This document shows positions 15,973 through 25,309 of a stretch of DNA of 39,407 nucleotides, piece by piece. The notes beneath the pieces were generated by a model. That model searched no databases. It saw only the letters and a program-made list of their open reading frames with translations, and was not told the origin of the DNA. Position 1 is the stretch's first letter. Every line of letters begins with the position of its first letter. Source of the stretch: Chloroherpeton thalassium (lineage in GTDB: Bacteria > Bacteroidota > Ignavibacteria > Kapaibacteriales > UBA2268); NCBI GenBank assembly GCA_020722095.1, contig DYLM01000012.1:1-39407 (forward strand), given 5' to 3'. A program made the position numbers and the translations under genes.

Positions 15973-17835
15973 ATGAATAGAAATAATAAAATAAAGGAAG
16001 AAATATTAAGTCGTATTGATTTAGTTGACTTAATAAATCAAGAAGTAAGATTAGTTCGGCGTGGATCTAATTTTATTGGTTTGTGCCCATTTCATACTGA
16101 AAAAACTCCTTCTTTTACTGTTTCGCCCGATAAACAAATATACAAGTGCTTTGGATGTGGAAAAAGTGGCAATGCAATTACATTTGCAATGGATTTTTAT
16201 GGTTTTAATTTTATTGAATCGATGAAATTCCTTGCCGATAAAGCAGGTTTGCAATTTGAATTCGAGAAAAAAGATCCTGAACAAGAAGATAGAAAAACTC
16301 AACTATATAGTGTATTAGATTATGCAACTCAATTTTACCAAGATGCTTTACATTCAAAGCAAGGAAAATTTTGTTTAGATTATTTCAATAAGCGTGGATT
16401 TTCCACCAATACTTTGGAGAAATTCAGATTAGGCTATGCCCCCGATTCGTTTACAGAATTAAGTAAACACCTTAAATCATTAGGATTTGATGAGGATATT
16501 ATAGCTGATGCAGGTTTATCTGTTCAGTCTGAGCAGGGTAAAGTATACGATAGATTCCGCAATCGTGCTATTTTTCCAATATTTGATATATTCGGTAGAA
16601 CAATAGCTTATGGGGCAAGAATTTTAGTTGATGACAAATCACAAGCGAAATATATAAATTCTCCTCAAACAGAATTATATGATAAAAGCAAAGTGCTTTA
16701 TGGATTAAATTTTGCTAAAAACGAAATTATTTCTAATAAATCATCAATATTAACTGAAGGCTATATTGATGTTATTTCGATGCATCAGAATGGATTTGGC
16801 AATGCAATTGCATCAAGTGGCACTTCGCTTACTGCTCAACAGTTGCAAGCACTTAAGCGCTACAGCGAGTATATTACAATCTTATATGATGGCGACAATG
16901 CTGGTATTGAAGCCGCTGAAAGAGCAATTAAATTAGCACTCGAAAATGATTTTGAGCCAAGTATTATCGTCTTACCAAATCAAGAAGATCCAGATAGTTT
17001 TATAAAAAATAATGGAACAATAGAATTAACTAAAATATTGCTTAATGAAAAGCAATCCTTTTTGGATTTTTTAATTAGTAAAGAAATCAATCACAAGGTG
17101 AATACTTCCAAAAGTAAAACTGATTCTATTCTCAAAATTCTCGAGGTAATTGATTTAGTAAATAATGACATTCAAAAAAGTTTACTTGTGCAAGAACTTG
17201 GTAGTAAGCTCAATTTTGATAGCCTTCAAACTAAAAATTTACAATCCAAACTAAAAAATATCAAAAAATTTATTAGTAAAATTTCCACTACTTCTAAAGA
17301 TGCAAATAACGACAATAACACAAGTGCAAATATTGAAAAGGAATGTAAAATTCTAATAAAAAAAATGAGAATAATTGAAAGAACCTTTTTGGAATTTACT
17401 TTAAAAAATGAAGAGAATTTTCAAGTAGTTATTAATGATGATGAAATTGAATATTATTTAATCACTGAAGTCTCAAAAAAACTTTTTAATTTTATTAAGG
17501 AAAATAAATCTCTTTCAGAACTTTTGGTTGCAATAAATGACGATAATGTCAATCCATATCAAAAAAGCATAATAAATCAACTTGCAATAGAGAACGAAAA
17601 GCCTTCTGAAAATTGGAATAGGTTTAGTCAAACAGACGAAGAAGCAAATCCAAAGCAAATGTTCGAATTAATAAAAACGAAGCTCGAACTTGATTATACC
17701 GATAATAAGATTAAGTCATTAACAGAATTACTGAACGGCAATCTGCAAGAAACTGAATTACACTCCACACTCGAATTGATTAATTCACTTAATCAACATA
17801 AGCAAAAATTAATTCAGGATATTAATATAAAATAA
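15973..17835 (+). CDS. dnaG: DNA primase
   Basis: DnaG makes RNA primers for replication. The zinc-binding domain is complete: C38-x2-H41...C59-x2-C62 in GLCPFHTEKTPSFTVSPDKQ then IYKCFGCGKSGN. The catalytic core has FRNRAIFPIFDIFGRTIAYG and the Toprim motifs ILTEGYIDVISMH and ILYDGDNAGIEAAERAI. The C-terminal 250 residues form the poorly conserved helical DnaB-interacting region. The 620-residue length is usual. It is the last gene of the valS-folB-folK-dnaG run; the usual rpoD neighbour is not present here. Confidence 0.97.
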   Translation: MNRNNKIKEEILSRIDLVDLINQEVRLVRRGSNFIGLCPFHTEKTPSFTVSPDKQIYKCFGCGKSGNAITFAMDFYGFNFIESMKFLADKAGLQFEFEKKDPEQEDRKTQLYSVLDYATQFYQDALHSKQGKFCLDYFNKRGFSTNTLEKFRLGYAPDSFTELSKHLKSLGFDEDIIADAGLSVQSEQGKVYDRFRNRAIFPIFDIFGRTIAYGARILVDDKSQAKYINSPQTELYDKSKVLYGLNFAKNEIISNKSSILTEGYIDVISMHQNGFGNAIASSGTSLTAQQLQALKRYSEYITILYDGDNAGIEAAERAIKLALENDFEPSIIVLPNQEDPDSFIKNNGTIELTKILLNEKQSFLDFLISKEINHKVNTSKSKTDSILKILEVIDLVNNDIQKSLLVQELGSKLNFDSLQTKNLQSKLKNIKKFISKISTTSKDANNDNNTSANIEKECKILIKKMRIIERTFLEFTLKNEENFQVVINDDEIEYYLITEVSKKLFNFIKENKSLSELLVAINDDNVNPYQKSIINQLAIENEKPSENWNRFSQTDEEANPKQMFELIKTKLELDYTDNKIKSLTELLNGNLQETELHSTLELINSLNQHKQKLIQDINIK

Positions 17836-17865
17836 TATCTGCATTTTTCAAAGTGGAATAAAGAA

Positions 17866-17908
17866 AAATGGACTCCATTTACCAAAATGAAGTCCATTTA
17901 TTTTTTTC
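17866..17908. terminator. Bidirectional terminator between dnaG and secA
   Basis: A 15-base arm at 17866-17880 pairs with 17885-17899 with a single mismatch (AAATGGACTCCATTT against AAATGAAGTCCATTT), a four-base loop and a T run on the plus-strand side. It sits between two convergent genes, and its A-rich left flank gives a U-rich tail in the secA direction too. Confidence 0.88.
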
Positions 17909-17923
17909 AATGATTTTATAAAA

Positions 17924-20900
17924 TTAATTCAAAAATTCATCCTTACCGTGACAATTTTTATACTTCTTGCCACTGCCACAAGGACACAAATCATTTCGTC
18001 CAATCTTTTGGTCAGTTCGTCTAAATGTCTCAACAGCAACAGGTTTGGCTTCTTTAGATTCTTGAGCTCTCGGTGCGGATGACCCAGCATTTGTCACAAA
18101 TTTAGTGGCTTCTTCATCTCTACCATATTTCACCCTTGAATTGAGTGTTCTTGATTGAACTTTTGGTGGGGCTTTCACTTCAACTTGTTGAGTTTGTTGC
18201 ATTTGCGGGAAGTACTTAAATGCAACCGAAACTGAATTAATGTTAATTTCGTTCAATAATTCTTGGAATTGATTGACTGCTTCTTGTTTATATTCCAAAA
18301 GTGGATCTTTTTGACCATAAGCACGCAGATTTATACCTTCCTTAATTTCGTCCATAATACGAAGATGCTCTTTCCACTTATCATCAATAGTTTGCAAAAC
18401 TGCATATTTTTCCAATTGCGTCATAAATTCACGACCTAATATTTCTTCTTTTCTACGATAGAAATCTTTGGAAGCCCTAATAATTTCATCAACTACTTCA
18501 ACATCCTTCATTGTTTGAAAATTATCGGCATCAATATTTATTTCACAAAGTAAATGTGAACGAACTTCATCTTTTAGCCCTTTCAAATCGTTTGTTTTAT
18601 AATATAAGTTATACCAATCATAAGCCAAATCTTCAATTTGGTCGAAAATCTCACCTTTTAATCTATCCCCACGCAGAGCCATACGACGTTTATTATAAAT
18701 TAATTCTCTTTGCAAATTCATTACATCGTCATATTCGAGCAAGTGCTTACGAATAGAAAAGTTATTTTCTTCAACTTTCTTTTGAGCATTTTCTACTGTT
18801 TTAGTTATCATTGGGTGAGTGATTGGTTCGCCTTCGGGGAACTTGAATCTATTCATAAAATTGGCAATTCTCTCGGCAGCAAACAAACGCATCAGTTTAT
18901 CTTCCAAAGAAATAAAGAATACAGAACTTCCCGGGTCGCCTTGGCGGCCAGCACGTCCACGTAATTGCCTATCAATACGGCGTGCTTCGTGACGTTCTGA
19001 ACCAATAATTGCTAATCCACCATTCTTCTTAACTTCGGCATCTAATTTAATATCTGTGCCACGTCCTGCCATATTTGTTGCAATAGTTACTGCACCTTTT
19101 CTTCCAGCCCCGGCGATTATGTCTGCTTCCTTTTCGTGTTGCTTTGCATTTAATACATTATGCGGAACTTTTTGGCGAGTAAGCATTTTGGATATTACTT
19201 CCGATACTTCCACCGAAGCAGTTCCAACTAAAACTGCCCTGCCTTCCTCTAATACTTTCTTAACTTCCTCGATAATTGCATTATATTTCTCGCGAGTTGT
19301 ACGATAAATTAAGTCGTCATTATCTTTTCGTATTATTGGTTTGTTTGTGGGGATTACAACAACATCAAGGTTGTAGATTTTATCAAATTCGCCTGCTTCT
19401 GTTTCGGCAGTTCCAGTCATACCCGAAAGTTTCTTGTATAATCTAAAATAATTTTGCAGTGTAATTGTAGCCAAAGTTTGAGTATCGCGTTGAACTTTCA
19501 CATTTTCTTTTGCTTCAATCGCTTGGTGCAAACCTTCGGAATATCTGCGTCCTTCCAAAATACGACCTGTAAATTCATCTACAATTTGTACTTTGCCATC
19601 TTGAATAACATATTCAACATCTTTTTCATACAATGAATAGGCACGCAAAAGAGACGAAACTGTGTGAATAGTATCGCTCCTTTCTGCAAAAAGTAAATTA
19701 ACTTCGTCAATTTTCCTTTGCTTTTCAGTTTCAGATAAGTTCTTATCAACTGATAATTTACTCATTATTGCTGTAATATCAGGCAAGACAAACAAATCTT
19801 TGTCTTCACCAGCATTTGTTAGCAAATTTCTACCTTTATCAGTAAGATCAATTTGATGATGTTTTTCTTCGATTACATAATATAATTCATCGTCAATTTC
19901 TGGCATCCTTTTGCCTTTCTCACGCAGGAAAAACAATTCAGTTTCTTGCATTAATTTAAGATTTGCGCCATCTTGTAGCAATTTTCTCAATCGCTTATGT
20001 TTGGGCAAACCTCGATATGCACGGAAAATCAAAATTCCAGCCTGTTCTCTATCTTCTTTCTTTTCTGATTGAAGTAATCTTTCTGCTTCGGCAGTAATTT
20101 GATTAACAAATTGAGTTTGGGCATCTACTAACCGCTTCACTCTTGGTTTCATCAAATCAAACTTTTGTTCAGTATTACCCACCGGACCCGAAATAATCAA
20201 TGGTGTACGGGCTTCGTCAATCAATACAGAATCCACTTCGTCAACAATCGCATGCCAATGTCCTCTTTGCGCAATATGTTCTTCTTCAACAACCATATTA
20301 TCACGTAAATAGTCAAAGCCAAATTCAGAATTTGTTCCATAAACAATATCTAAAGCATATATCCGTTTTCTTTCTTCGCTTTGCATATTCTGCTGTAAAG
20401 CACCAACAGTAACTCCCAGAAAATCATAAACTGGTTTCATCCATTCGCTATCACGCTTGGCAAGATAATCATTTACTGTTACTACGTGAACTCCTTTACC
20501 AGCCAAAGCATTTAAATATATCGGAAGTACAGCAACAAGTGTTTTACCTTCGCCTGTTGCCATTTCGGTGATTTTACCTTGGTGAAGAACAATGCCACCT
20601 ACTAATTGCACATCGTAAGGAATCATTTCCCAAATTGCACTATGACCTGCATACACATAACTATGACGTCTCTCGGTTAATCGGCGACAAACTTCCTTGC
20701 TTAATCCAAATGCCTGTGGTAAAATTTCAGTTAAAGTATCATTTATGGCTGCAAATATTTCTTTGTCTAATTTTTTGATGCGTTCATTCATAGTTAAAAT
20801 GTCGCCAGCATCAAGTTCCTTTTCACGTAAATCAGTTAAAAGTTGCACTTTTTCTGCTTCCAATTCTGCTGAGTTCGAACGTACTAATTCCTTGAATTCT

Positions 20901-21040
20901 AATGTCTTTTGCTTAATTTCATCATCAGAAAGTGATTTAAATGATTCGTAATATTGATTTATTTCGTTTACAATAGGCATAATTTTTTCGATATCTTTAT
21001 TATGCTTATTAGGAAATAATTTTTTAATAAAATCTAACAT
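17924..21040 (-). CDS. secA: Preprotein translocase ATPase SecA
   Basis: SecA drives export through SecYEG. Seen in order: Walker A MATGEGKTL (160-168), DEAD-like HAIVDEVDSVLIDEARTPLI, SGMTGTAETEAGEF, IATNMAGRGTDIKLDAEV, and RRIDRQLRGRAGRQGDPGSS. The C-terminal SEC-C zinc motif GRNDLCPCGSGKKYKNCHGK is intact (Cys1019, Cys1021, Cys1030, His1031). At 1038 residues it is about 140 longer than E. coli SecA; most of the extra is a charged helical insertion at about 290-400, in the first nucleotide-binding/preprotein cross-linking region, as known for SecA of Bacteroidota and Chlorobi. It is monocistronic and convergent with dnaG. Confidence 0.98.
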   Translation of the reverse strand: MLDFIKKLFPNKHNKDIEKIMPIVNEINQYYESFKSLSDDEIKQKTLEFKELVRSNSAELEAEKVQLLTDLREKELDAGDILTMNERIKKLDKEIFAAINDTLTEILPQAFGLSKEVCRRLTERRHSYVYAGHSAIWEMIPYDVQLVGGIVLHQGKITEMATGEGKTLVAVLPIYLNALAGKGVHVVTVNDYLAKRDSEWMKPVYDFLGVTVGALQQNMQSEERKRIYALDIVYGTNSEFGFDYLRDNMVVEEEHIAQRGHWHAIVDEVDSVLIDEARTPLIISGPVGNTEQKFDLMKPRVKRLVDAQTQFVNQITAEAERLLQSEKKEDREQAGILIFRAYRGLPKHKRLRKLLQDGANLKLMQETELFFLREKGKRMPEIDDELYYVIEEKHHQIDLTDKGRNLLTNAGEDKDLFVLPDITAIMSKLSVDKNLSETEKQRKIDEVNLLFAERSDTIHTVSSLLRAYSLYEKDVEYVIQDGKVQIVDEFTGRILEGRRYSEGLHQAIEAKENVKVQRDTQTLATITLQNYFRLYKKLSGMTGTAETEAGEFDKIYNLDVVVIPTNKPIIRKDNDDLIYRTTREKYNAIIEEVKKVLEEGRAVLVGTASVEVSEVISKMLTRQKVPHNVLNAKQHEKEADIIAGAGRKGAVTIATNMAGRGTDIKLDAEVKKNGGLAIIGSERHEARRIDRQLRGRAGRQGDPGSSVFFISLEDKLMRLFAAERIANFMNRFKFPEGEPITHPMITKTVENAQKKVEENNFSIRKHLLEYDDVMNLQRELIYNKRRMALRGDRLKGEIFDQIEDLAYDWYNLYYKTNDLKGLKDEVRSHLLCEINIDADNFQTMKDVEVVDEIIRASKDFYRRKEEILGREFMTQLEKYAVLQTIDDKWKEHLRIMDEIKEGINLRAYGQKDPLLEYKQEAVNQFQELLNEININSVSVAFKYFPQMQQTQQVEVKAPPKVQSRTLNSRVKYGRDEEATKFVTNAGSSAPRAQESKEAKPVAVETFRRTDQKIGRNDLCPCGSGKKYKNCHGKDEFLN

Positions 21041-21204
21041 ATATTTTCTTGATATTAATTTCGGATTTTTTACAATAAATTTAAGACGAAAAAAATCAAT
21101 TTGAATTGAAAAAGAGAGTTTATTTAATAGATGGGCTGAAATTCATTCTTAACTTTATCAACACGAAAATAGTCAATCAATTTTCCGGAAACATCAGATG
21201 CAGT

Positions 21205-21287
21205 CCTCACCCCCAGCCCCAATCCATTCTGGAGAGAGGAGAATTAAGTCCACCGACAAGTTGGGGCAGGAAGGGATTTAGGGTGAG
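21205..21287. repeat. G+C-rich intergenic repeat (CCTCACCCCC...GGGTGAG)
   Basis: The ends pair (CCTCACCC with GGGTGAG), and the interior contains CTGGAGAGAGGAG and CCGACAAGTTGGGGCAGG, related to the CCGACAGGTCGGGACAGG core at 6841. It belongs to the same dispersed family as the elements at 6781, 23836 and 29860. Confidence 0.6.
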
Positions 21288-21314
21288 ATTCTAATAAAAA
21301 CATCTAACAAATAA

Positions 21315-21409
21315 ATCCCGAAGGGATGAAAATATTATAGTTTGTAAAGTTTGTAAAGTTGAAAGTTTATAAAGTGGAAAGTGATCCCGAAGGGATGAAA
21401 ATATTATAG
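21315..21409. repeat. Pair of 26-bp direct repeats with internal hairpin
   Basis: Two exact copies (21315-21340, 21384-21409) begin ATCCCGAAGGGATGAAAATA. Each carries the small palindrome ATCCC-GAA-GGGAT. Between them lie imperfect iterations of TTGTAAAGT. Two copies, unequal flanks and no cas genes rule out CRISPR. Confidence 0.8.
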
Positions 21410-21587
21410 AAAAGTGAAAAAATCCCCATCACAGAGGGGAAATTGCAGGGGATCCCCGTTTGCACAGGGATTACAACCCTATAATTTCAAATTTTCAAAT
21501 TTTCAAATCGAATGAGATTGCTTCGTTCCAACAAGTTGGATATCGCAATGACGCCTTACACACCCAACGCCCAACACCCAAACAAAA

Positions 21588-22922
21588 TTATTTTTTCCCT
21601 AATAAGTCAATTAATTTATTGTATATTTTATCAACCCAATCGTAATGCTCTGGTTTCATAATTGTGCTTCTCAATAAAATTGTTTCGGGGCTATCCACTA
21701 TTATATTTAGATGATTTTGAGCAAATTTACGGGAGTCAACTTTCAGAGTAGCAAGCCATATTGAATTTGTATCCATTCCTTTTTGCAGAATTTCTTGGCT
21801 TAATTTACTGATTTCACTTGTTGTTTGTGCATTTGGAAAATATGCAATTATATTAGTTTCAGGTTTTATATATGGAGTAAATTTATCAGATGAATTTAAT
21901 ATTTCGTACAATTTATTTGTTGCATCAATAGTCTTCTTCAAAATCAAACCTAACCCTTCATCATTTTTTAGTGGAATTAGCTTATTAGTAAACCACAAGG
22001 CTGCTGCTGCCGCACCCGCACGCGAACACTCAATGCTAATTTCTCCCAAATGTAATTCATCAGAAGTGAAATAGGTATAAGGTGAATCGTGTTTGTAATG
22101 TTTGCCAATTGACGAGTCAGAAAAAATCACACAGCCACATCCGTAAGGTTGCAAACCTTGTTTGTGCGGGTCGATGGCAATGCTATCAGCAAATCTTATC
22201 AAATGAAAATTATTCAAACTTGGCTGATAATCCGAAATCAATTTGAAATATCCACCATAAGCACCATCAATATGCAAGCGGAATTTGTACTTTTCTTTTA
22301 ATTCCAAAATTTTGGATAAATCATCAACCGAACCAAGCGAGGTTGTAGATAAAGTAGCTACCAAAGTTCCGATATTCTCGGTTTTTAGTTTGTTTTCCAA
22401 ATCTTCCAAATCCATCTGTCCAAATTTGTTTGAGTTGATTTTTACTTGAGGCACTCTTAACCAATTGCAAACTCGTGAATGAGTATAATGTGCTTGATCC
22501 GAAAAAGCTATTGATTTTTCGGGATTTTCCTCACGGGCAATAAGCAATGCCTCCAAATTAGCCAATGTGCCTGAAGTAGTTAGATGTCCAAGATAATTTT
22601 CAAATCCAAATATCTCCGAAAATTCTTTGATAACTTCCTTTTCCATTTTGGCGGTTGCCGGTCCGCCATCTAATGCGTGATTATTTGGATTGATTGCCAT
22701 TGCAGCCAAATATGCCGAAATTGCAATATCCACTGGTGGCTTCAGCATTTGCCCCGCATAAAGCGGATGATGAAATGGATAATTATCTTGCAATCTTTTC
22801 AAAAATTCTTGCGAAATTTCTTGAATTTTTGCTTCATCGGGTTGGAGTAATTTATCAATAATAAATTCGGGAAATGAATTTAACCATTTTTGCACTTCAT
22901 TATATAAATAATCAATTTGCAT
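21588..22922 (-). CDS. Group II PLP-dependent amino-acid decarboxylase
   Basis: Fold-type I PLP enzyme of 444 residues. Visible signatures: LTTSGTLANLEALLIARE (cofactor phosphate site), FSDQAHYTHSRVCNWL (His stacking on PLP), HIDGAYGGYF (Asp), and SIAIDPHKQGLQPYGCG with the Schiff-base Lys. These place it with the glutamate/aromatic amino-acid decarboxylases; substrate cannot be read from sequence. The frame is open to 22952, but ATG at 22922 overlaps the mazG stop as TAATG, marking translational coupling and the true start. The gene ends in the repeat-rich spacer upstream of secA. Confidence 0.86.
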   Translation of the reverse strand: MQIDYLYNEVQKWLNSFPEFIIDKLLQPDEAKIQEISQEFLKRLQDNYPFHHPLYAGQMLKPPVDIAISAYLAAMAINPNNHALDGGPATAKMEKEVIKEFSEIFGFENYLGHLTTSGTLANLEALLIAREENPEKSIAFSDQAHYTHSRVCNWLRVPQVKINSNKFGQMDLEDLENKLKTENIGTLVATLSTTSLGSVDDLSKILELKEKYKFRLHIDGAYGGYFKLISDYQPSLNNFHLIRFADSIAIDPHKQGLQPYGCGCVIFSDSSIGKHYKHDSPYTYFTSDELHLGEISIECSRAGAAAAALWFTNKLIPLKNDEGLGLILKKTIDATNKLYEILNSSDKFTPYIKPETNIIAYFPNAQTTSEISKLSQEILQKGMDTNSIWLATLKVDSRKFAQNHLNIIVDSPETILLRSTIMKPEHYDWVDKIYNKLIDLLGKK

Positions 22923-23728
22923 TATAATCCCAAGGCTTTGGCTTCGTCCCAATATTTATCCATTTCTTCCAAGCTCATTTCATTCAGCGAGCGACCAAGT
23001 TCGCGAGATTTTGTCTCGATATATTGAAAACGATTTGTAAATTTATTGTTTGTCAATTGCAATGCTTCCTCTGGAACAATATCCTCGTAGCGAGCGGCAT
23101 TCACTAATGCAAAGAAGAAATCACCCATTTCTTCGCGTATTTTATCCTTATTACCATTGGCAAGTTCAACTTTCAATTCCGAAAATTCCTCTTCAACTTT
23201 TGCCCACATATCTTGCTTTTCTAACCAATCAAAACCCACGCGTGAAGCTTTGTGCTGAATTCTTTCTGCACGAAGCAGTGCAGGTAAATTAATTGGTACG
23301 CCATCTAAAATACTTGTACTTTCGGCACGTTCTGTCTTCTTTATTGTCTCCCAATTGCGTAAAACTTCTTCTTGATTTGCTACTTCCACTTCTCCAAAAA
23401 CGTGTGGGTGACGGCGAACCATTTTGGAATGAATTTTCTTAATCACATCTTTTAAAGAAAATGCTCCGCGTTGTTCTGCCATAATTGAGTGCATTACAAT
23501 ATGCAAAAGCACATCGCCTAATTCACCAGCAAAGTCGTCATCATCATTTTTGTAAATAGCATCGACAACTTCGTAAGCTTCTTCTATGGTTAATTGTGCA
23601 ATAGTATGATTAGTTTGTTCTTTGTCCCAAGGACATTCCTGCCGTAATATCCACACTAAATCGTAAAATGCTTGAAATAAATCTAAAATATTGTTATCGT
23701 CTTTGGGTTGAGGAATTTGAGATGCCAT
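22922..23728 (-). CDS. mazG: Nucleoside triphosphate pyrophosphohydrolase MazG
   Basis: MazG hydrolyses (d)NTPs to monophosphates and pyrophosphate, a housecleaning activity. The 268-residue product contains two MazG domains. The first has LRQECPWDKEQTNHTIAQLT, then EEAYEVVDAI and ELGDVLLHIVMHSIMA (the E-E-x-x-E ... E-x-x-D Mg site). The second has KVEEEFSELKVEL and REEMGDFFFALVNAARY. VGFDWLEKQDMWAKVEEE and NNKFTNRFQYIE are further family hallmarks. The length matches E. coli MazG. Its stop overlaps the ATG of the PLP decarboxylase by one base. Confidence 0.96.
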   Translation of the reverse strand: MASQIPQPKDDNNILDLFQAFYDLVWILRQECPWDKEQTNHTIAQLTIEEAYEVVDAIYKNDDDDFAGELGDVLLHIVMHSIMAEQRGAFSLKDVIKKIHSKMVRRHPHVFGEVEVANQEEVLRNWETIKKTERAESTSILDGVPINLPALLRAERIQHKASRVGFDWLEKQDMWAKVEEEFSELKVELANGNKDKIREEMGDFFFALVNAARYEDIVPEEALQLTNNKFTNRFQYIETKSRELGRSLNEMSLEEMDKYWDEAKALGL

Positions 23729-23982
23729 TTTTTACCTGATTAAATATGTAAATACGATTTGTAATAATTAATATTTAAATAAAAATAAATTACTTTAGTA
23801 GGTTTTTATAATTTGAAAATGCCTCTGATAAAAGTTTCCCTTCTTTGATCCCGACAGGTCTGGACAGACGGGAAGGGTAGTCTCCAATAAAATCCTCCTT
23901 TCGGAGGGGAATAAAAATTTATTTTAATATTTTTCTAGGACAAGACAAGTGCAAAATCGGACCCTACGAGATAATTTTGACT
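23729..23982. other. Intergenic region upstream of mazG, with palindromic repeat
   Basis: No gene seen. 23836-23911 carries GATCCCGACAGGTCTGGACAG (from 23847), closely matching 6836 onward, followed by the hairpin CCTCC-TTTC-GGAGG. The rest is AT-rich and presumably holds the mazG promoter, but no clear TAnnTTTG box is visible. Confidence 0.55.
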
Positions 23983-24016
23983 AAAAAAAATAGCTGCTTT
24001 TTGGGCGGCCATTTTT
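23983..24016 (-). terminator. Rho-independent terminator of the cytochrome operon
   Basis: Read on the minus strand: ATGGCCGC, a short loop, GCAGCTAT, then eight T residues. The stem has one mismatch and one G-T pair. It begins about 20 bases after the cytochrome stop codon. Confidence 0.85.
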
Positions 24017-24036
24017 GTGATTTTTAAAGATAAATT

Positions 24037-25308
24037 TTACTTTTTCTTTACTAATTTGCCTGGCTTTTTGGCAGGATAAGAATAACCGTCGTGGCAGTCA
24101 TTGCAAACTGGAGATACAGCAAAATTATTATTCGTATGACAGCTTGAACAATCAAAATCTGCGTGCATTTCGTTTAATTGTAAGCCAGTTTTTTTATGAT
24201 CAAATTTACCCATAACGAAATTATTGTGGCAAGAAGTACAATTTTTATTCAATCCCTTAAAAACACCTGTTTTTTTATGGCAAGCATTACATTGCAAGTG
24301 CGAATGGTTTGTACCGAGATTAAAACCCGTCGAAGAGTGATTAAATTTATCAACTTCTTGCTCTTTGTGACATTTACCACAATTGTTTTGAATTGTGTGG
24401 CAATTAGAACAAGGATTGTGGTGCTGTTGAAATGTTTTATGTGTCTTTTTAAATTTAACTGTATTATTTCCGGTTTGTTTATTCCAATAGTCGTGACAAC
24501 TTATGCAGTTATCATCTCCGTGACAGCTCTTACATTCTAATCCAAACAATTTTGTGTGATCTTCATGTTGAAATGTTACAAACTTGCCCGAACTATGCTT
24601 GGTTTGATAAACAATTTTGCCTGGTTCTACAAGCGGTGGGTGATCTTTATGTTGATATTTAGCAATTTTGGATTTTTTGTATTCTTCGGGATTTTGATCT
24701 TTGCTTAAGTGACATTGTTGACAATCTGTGGAATGCGACCATTCACGATGGCAAGTCAAGCACATACGGTGATAAGCAGACTCTAAATCTGGAATATGAA
24801 TATTCTTTACTTTTGCTCTATCAGATTCGTGGCAATTACTACATTTTTGGATAGGACCAGTTGTATTATAGTGGTGGCAAGTTTGGCAACCACCAGTCAT
24901 ATTTGCCATTTGAGCGTGTAATTTATGCGTAAACATAAATGGTTTATAATCACCTTTGATTTGATTCATTTCCACAAGTGTTGGACCTTCTTCGGGTGCG
25001 TGATAAACTGTTATTAATTGTTTACGAGGGCAATTTATCAAACAAGGTTTCTGTTTCGTTGGATATTGGCAACTATGGCAATCTTTGCAACTCAAAGCCA
25101 TTTTTGTATGGTCGAATTTTACGCCGTGTTCATTTATTTCTATTGAATTTGATTGCGAATCATCTATTTTATCAAAGCTATCATCTAAAACAGAAGCCTT
25201 GTCGCTATCATTACTGTGTTCTTTATCATTATGCGAACATTGTGTGAAAGTAAACGTTATTGCTAATACGAAAACAATAAAAGACAAGAATTTAATTTTC
25301 GATTTCAT
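24037..25308 (-). CDS. Thirteen-heme c-type cytochrome lipoprotein
   Basis: The 423-residue protein has a lipoprotein signal (FIVFVLAITFTFTQCS, lipidated Cys at residue 24) and then 13 CxxCH haem-binding motifs spread over the length: CKDCH, CQTCH, CSNCH, CLTCH, CQQCH, CKSCH, CISCH, CSNCH, CGKCH, CNACH, CTSCH, CSSCH and CNDCH. Many extra His residues could be distal ligands. The N-terminal CKDCHSCQYPTKQKPCLINC block has additional cysteines of unknown use. It begins 1 base after the NrfD-like gene, behind an AGAGG site. Role by context: extracytoplasmic electron acceptor or donor for the quinone-linked complex encoded upstream, comparable in architecture to the Hmc and Nhc complexes of sulfate reducers. 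Confidence 0.93.
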   Translation of the reverse strand: MKSKIKFLSFIVFVLAITFTFTQCSHNDKEHSNDSDKASVLDDSFDKIDDSQSNSIEINEHGVKFDHTKMALSCKDCHSCQYPTKQKPCLINCPRKQLITVYHAPEEGPTLVEMNQIKGDYKPFMFTHKLHAQMANMTGGCQTCHHYNTTGPIQKCSNCHESDRAKVKNIHIPDLESAYHRMCLTCHREWSHSTDCQQCHLSKDQNPEEYKKSKIAKYQHKDHPPLVEPGKIVYQTKHSSGKFVTFQHEDHTKLFGLECKSCHGDDNCISCHDYWNKQTGNNTVKFKKTHKTFQQHHNPCSNCHTIQNNCGKCHKEQEVDKFNHSSTGFNLGTNHSHLQCNACHKKTGVFKGLNKNCTSCHNNFVMGKFDHKKTGLQLNEMHADFDCSSCHTNNNFAVSPVCNDCHDGYSYPAKKPGKLVKKK

Positions 25309-25309
25309 A

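Larger units (their letters stand above)
21041..21587. other. Repeat-rich intergenic region upstream of secA
   Basis: No gene is supported. Contents: an AT-rich secA leader (21041-21200), a G+C-rich repeat (21205-21287), a pair of exact 26-bp direct repeats (21315-21340 and 21384-21409), further short G-run palindromes (21428-21470), AAATTTTC-type iterations near 21485-21507, and a CCCAACRCCCAACACCC run at 21561-21582 that reappears in reverse orientation at 37246-37270. A short open frame here (21106-21294) is translated repeat and not a gene. Confidence 0.7.

Noticed and set aside
21106-21294. Open frame of 62 codons upstream of secA
   Set aside because: It translates a G+C-rich intergenic repeat (S-P-H-P-Q-P...E-R-G-E), a well-known false-gene pattern, and has no ribosome site or family features.
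21315-21409. Possible CRISPR repeat pair
   Set aside because: Only two copies, a spacer that is itself repetitive, an internal hairpin too small, and no cas genes in the window.
24196-24540. Antisense frame of 114 codons inside the multiheme cytochrome gene
   Set aside because: The CxxCH-rich minus-strand product is unambiguous; the plus-strand frame has no recognisable features and arises from the haem-motif codons.
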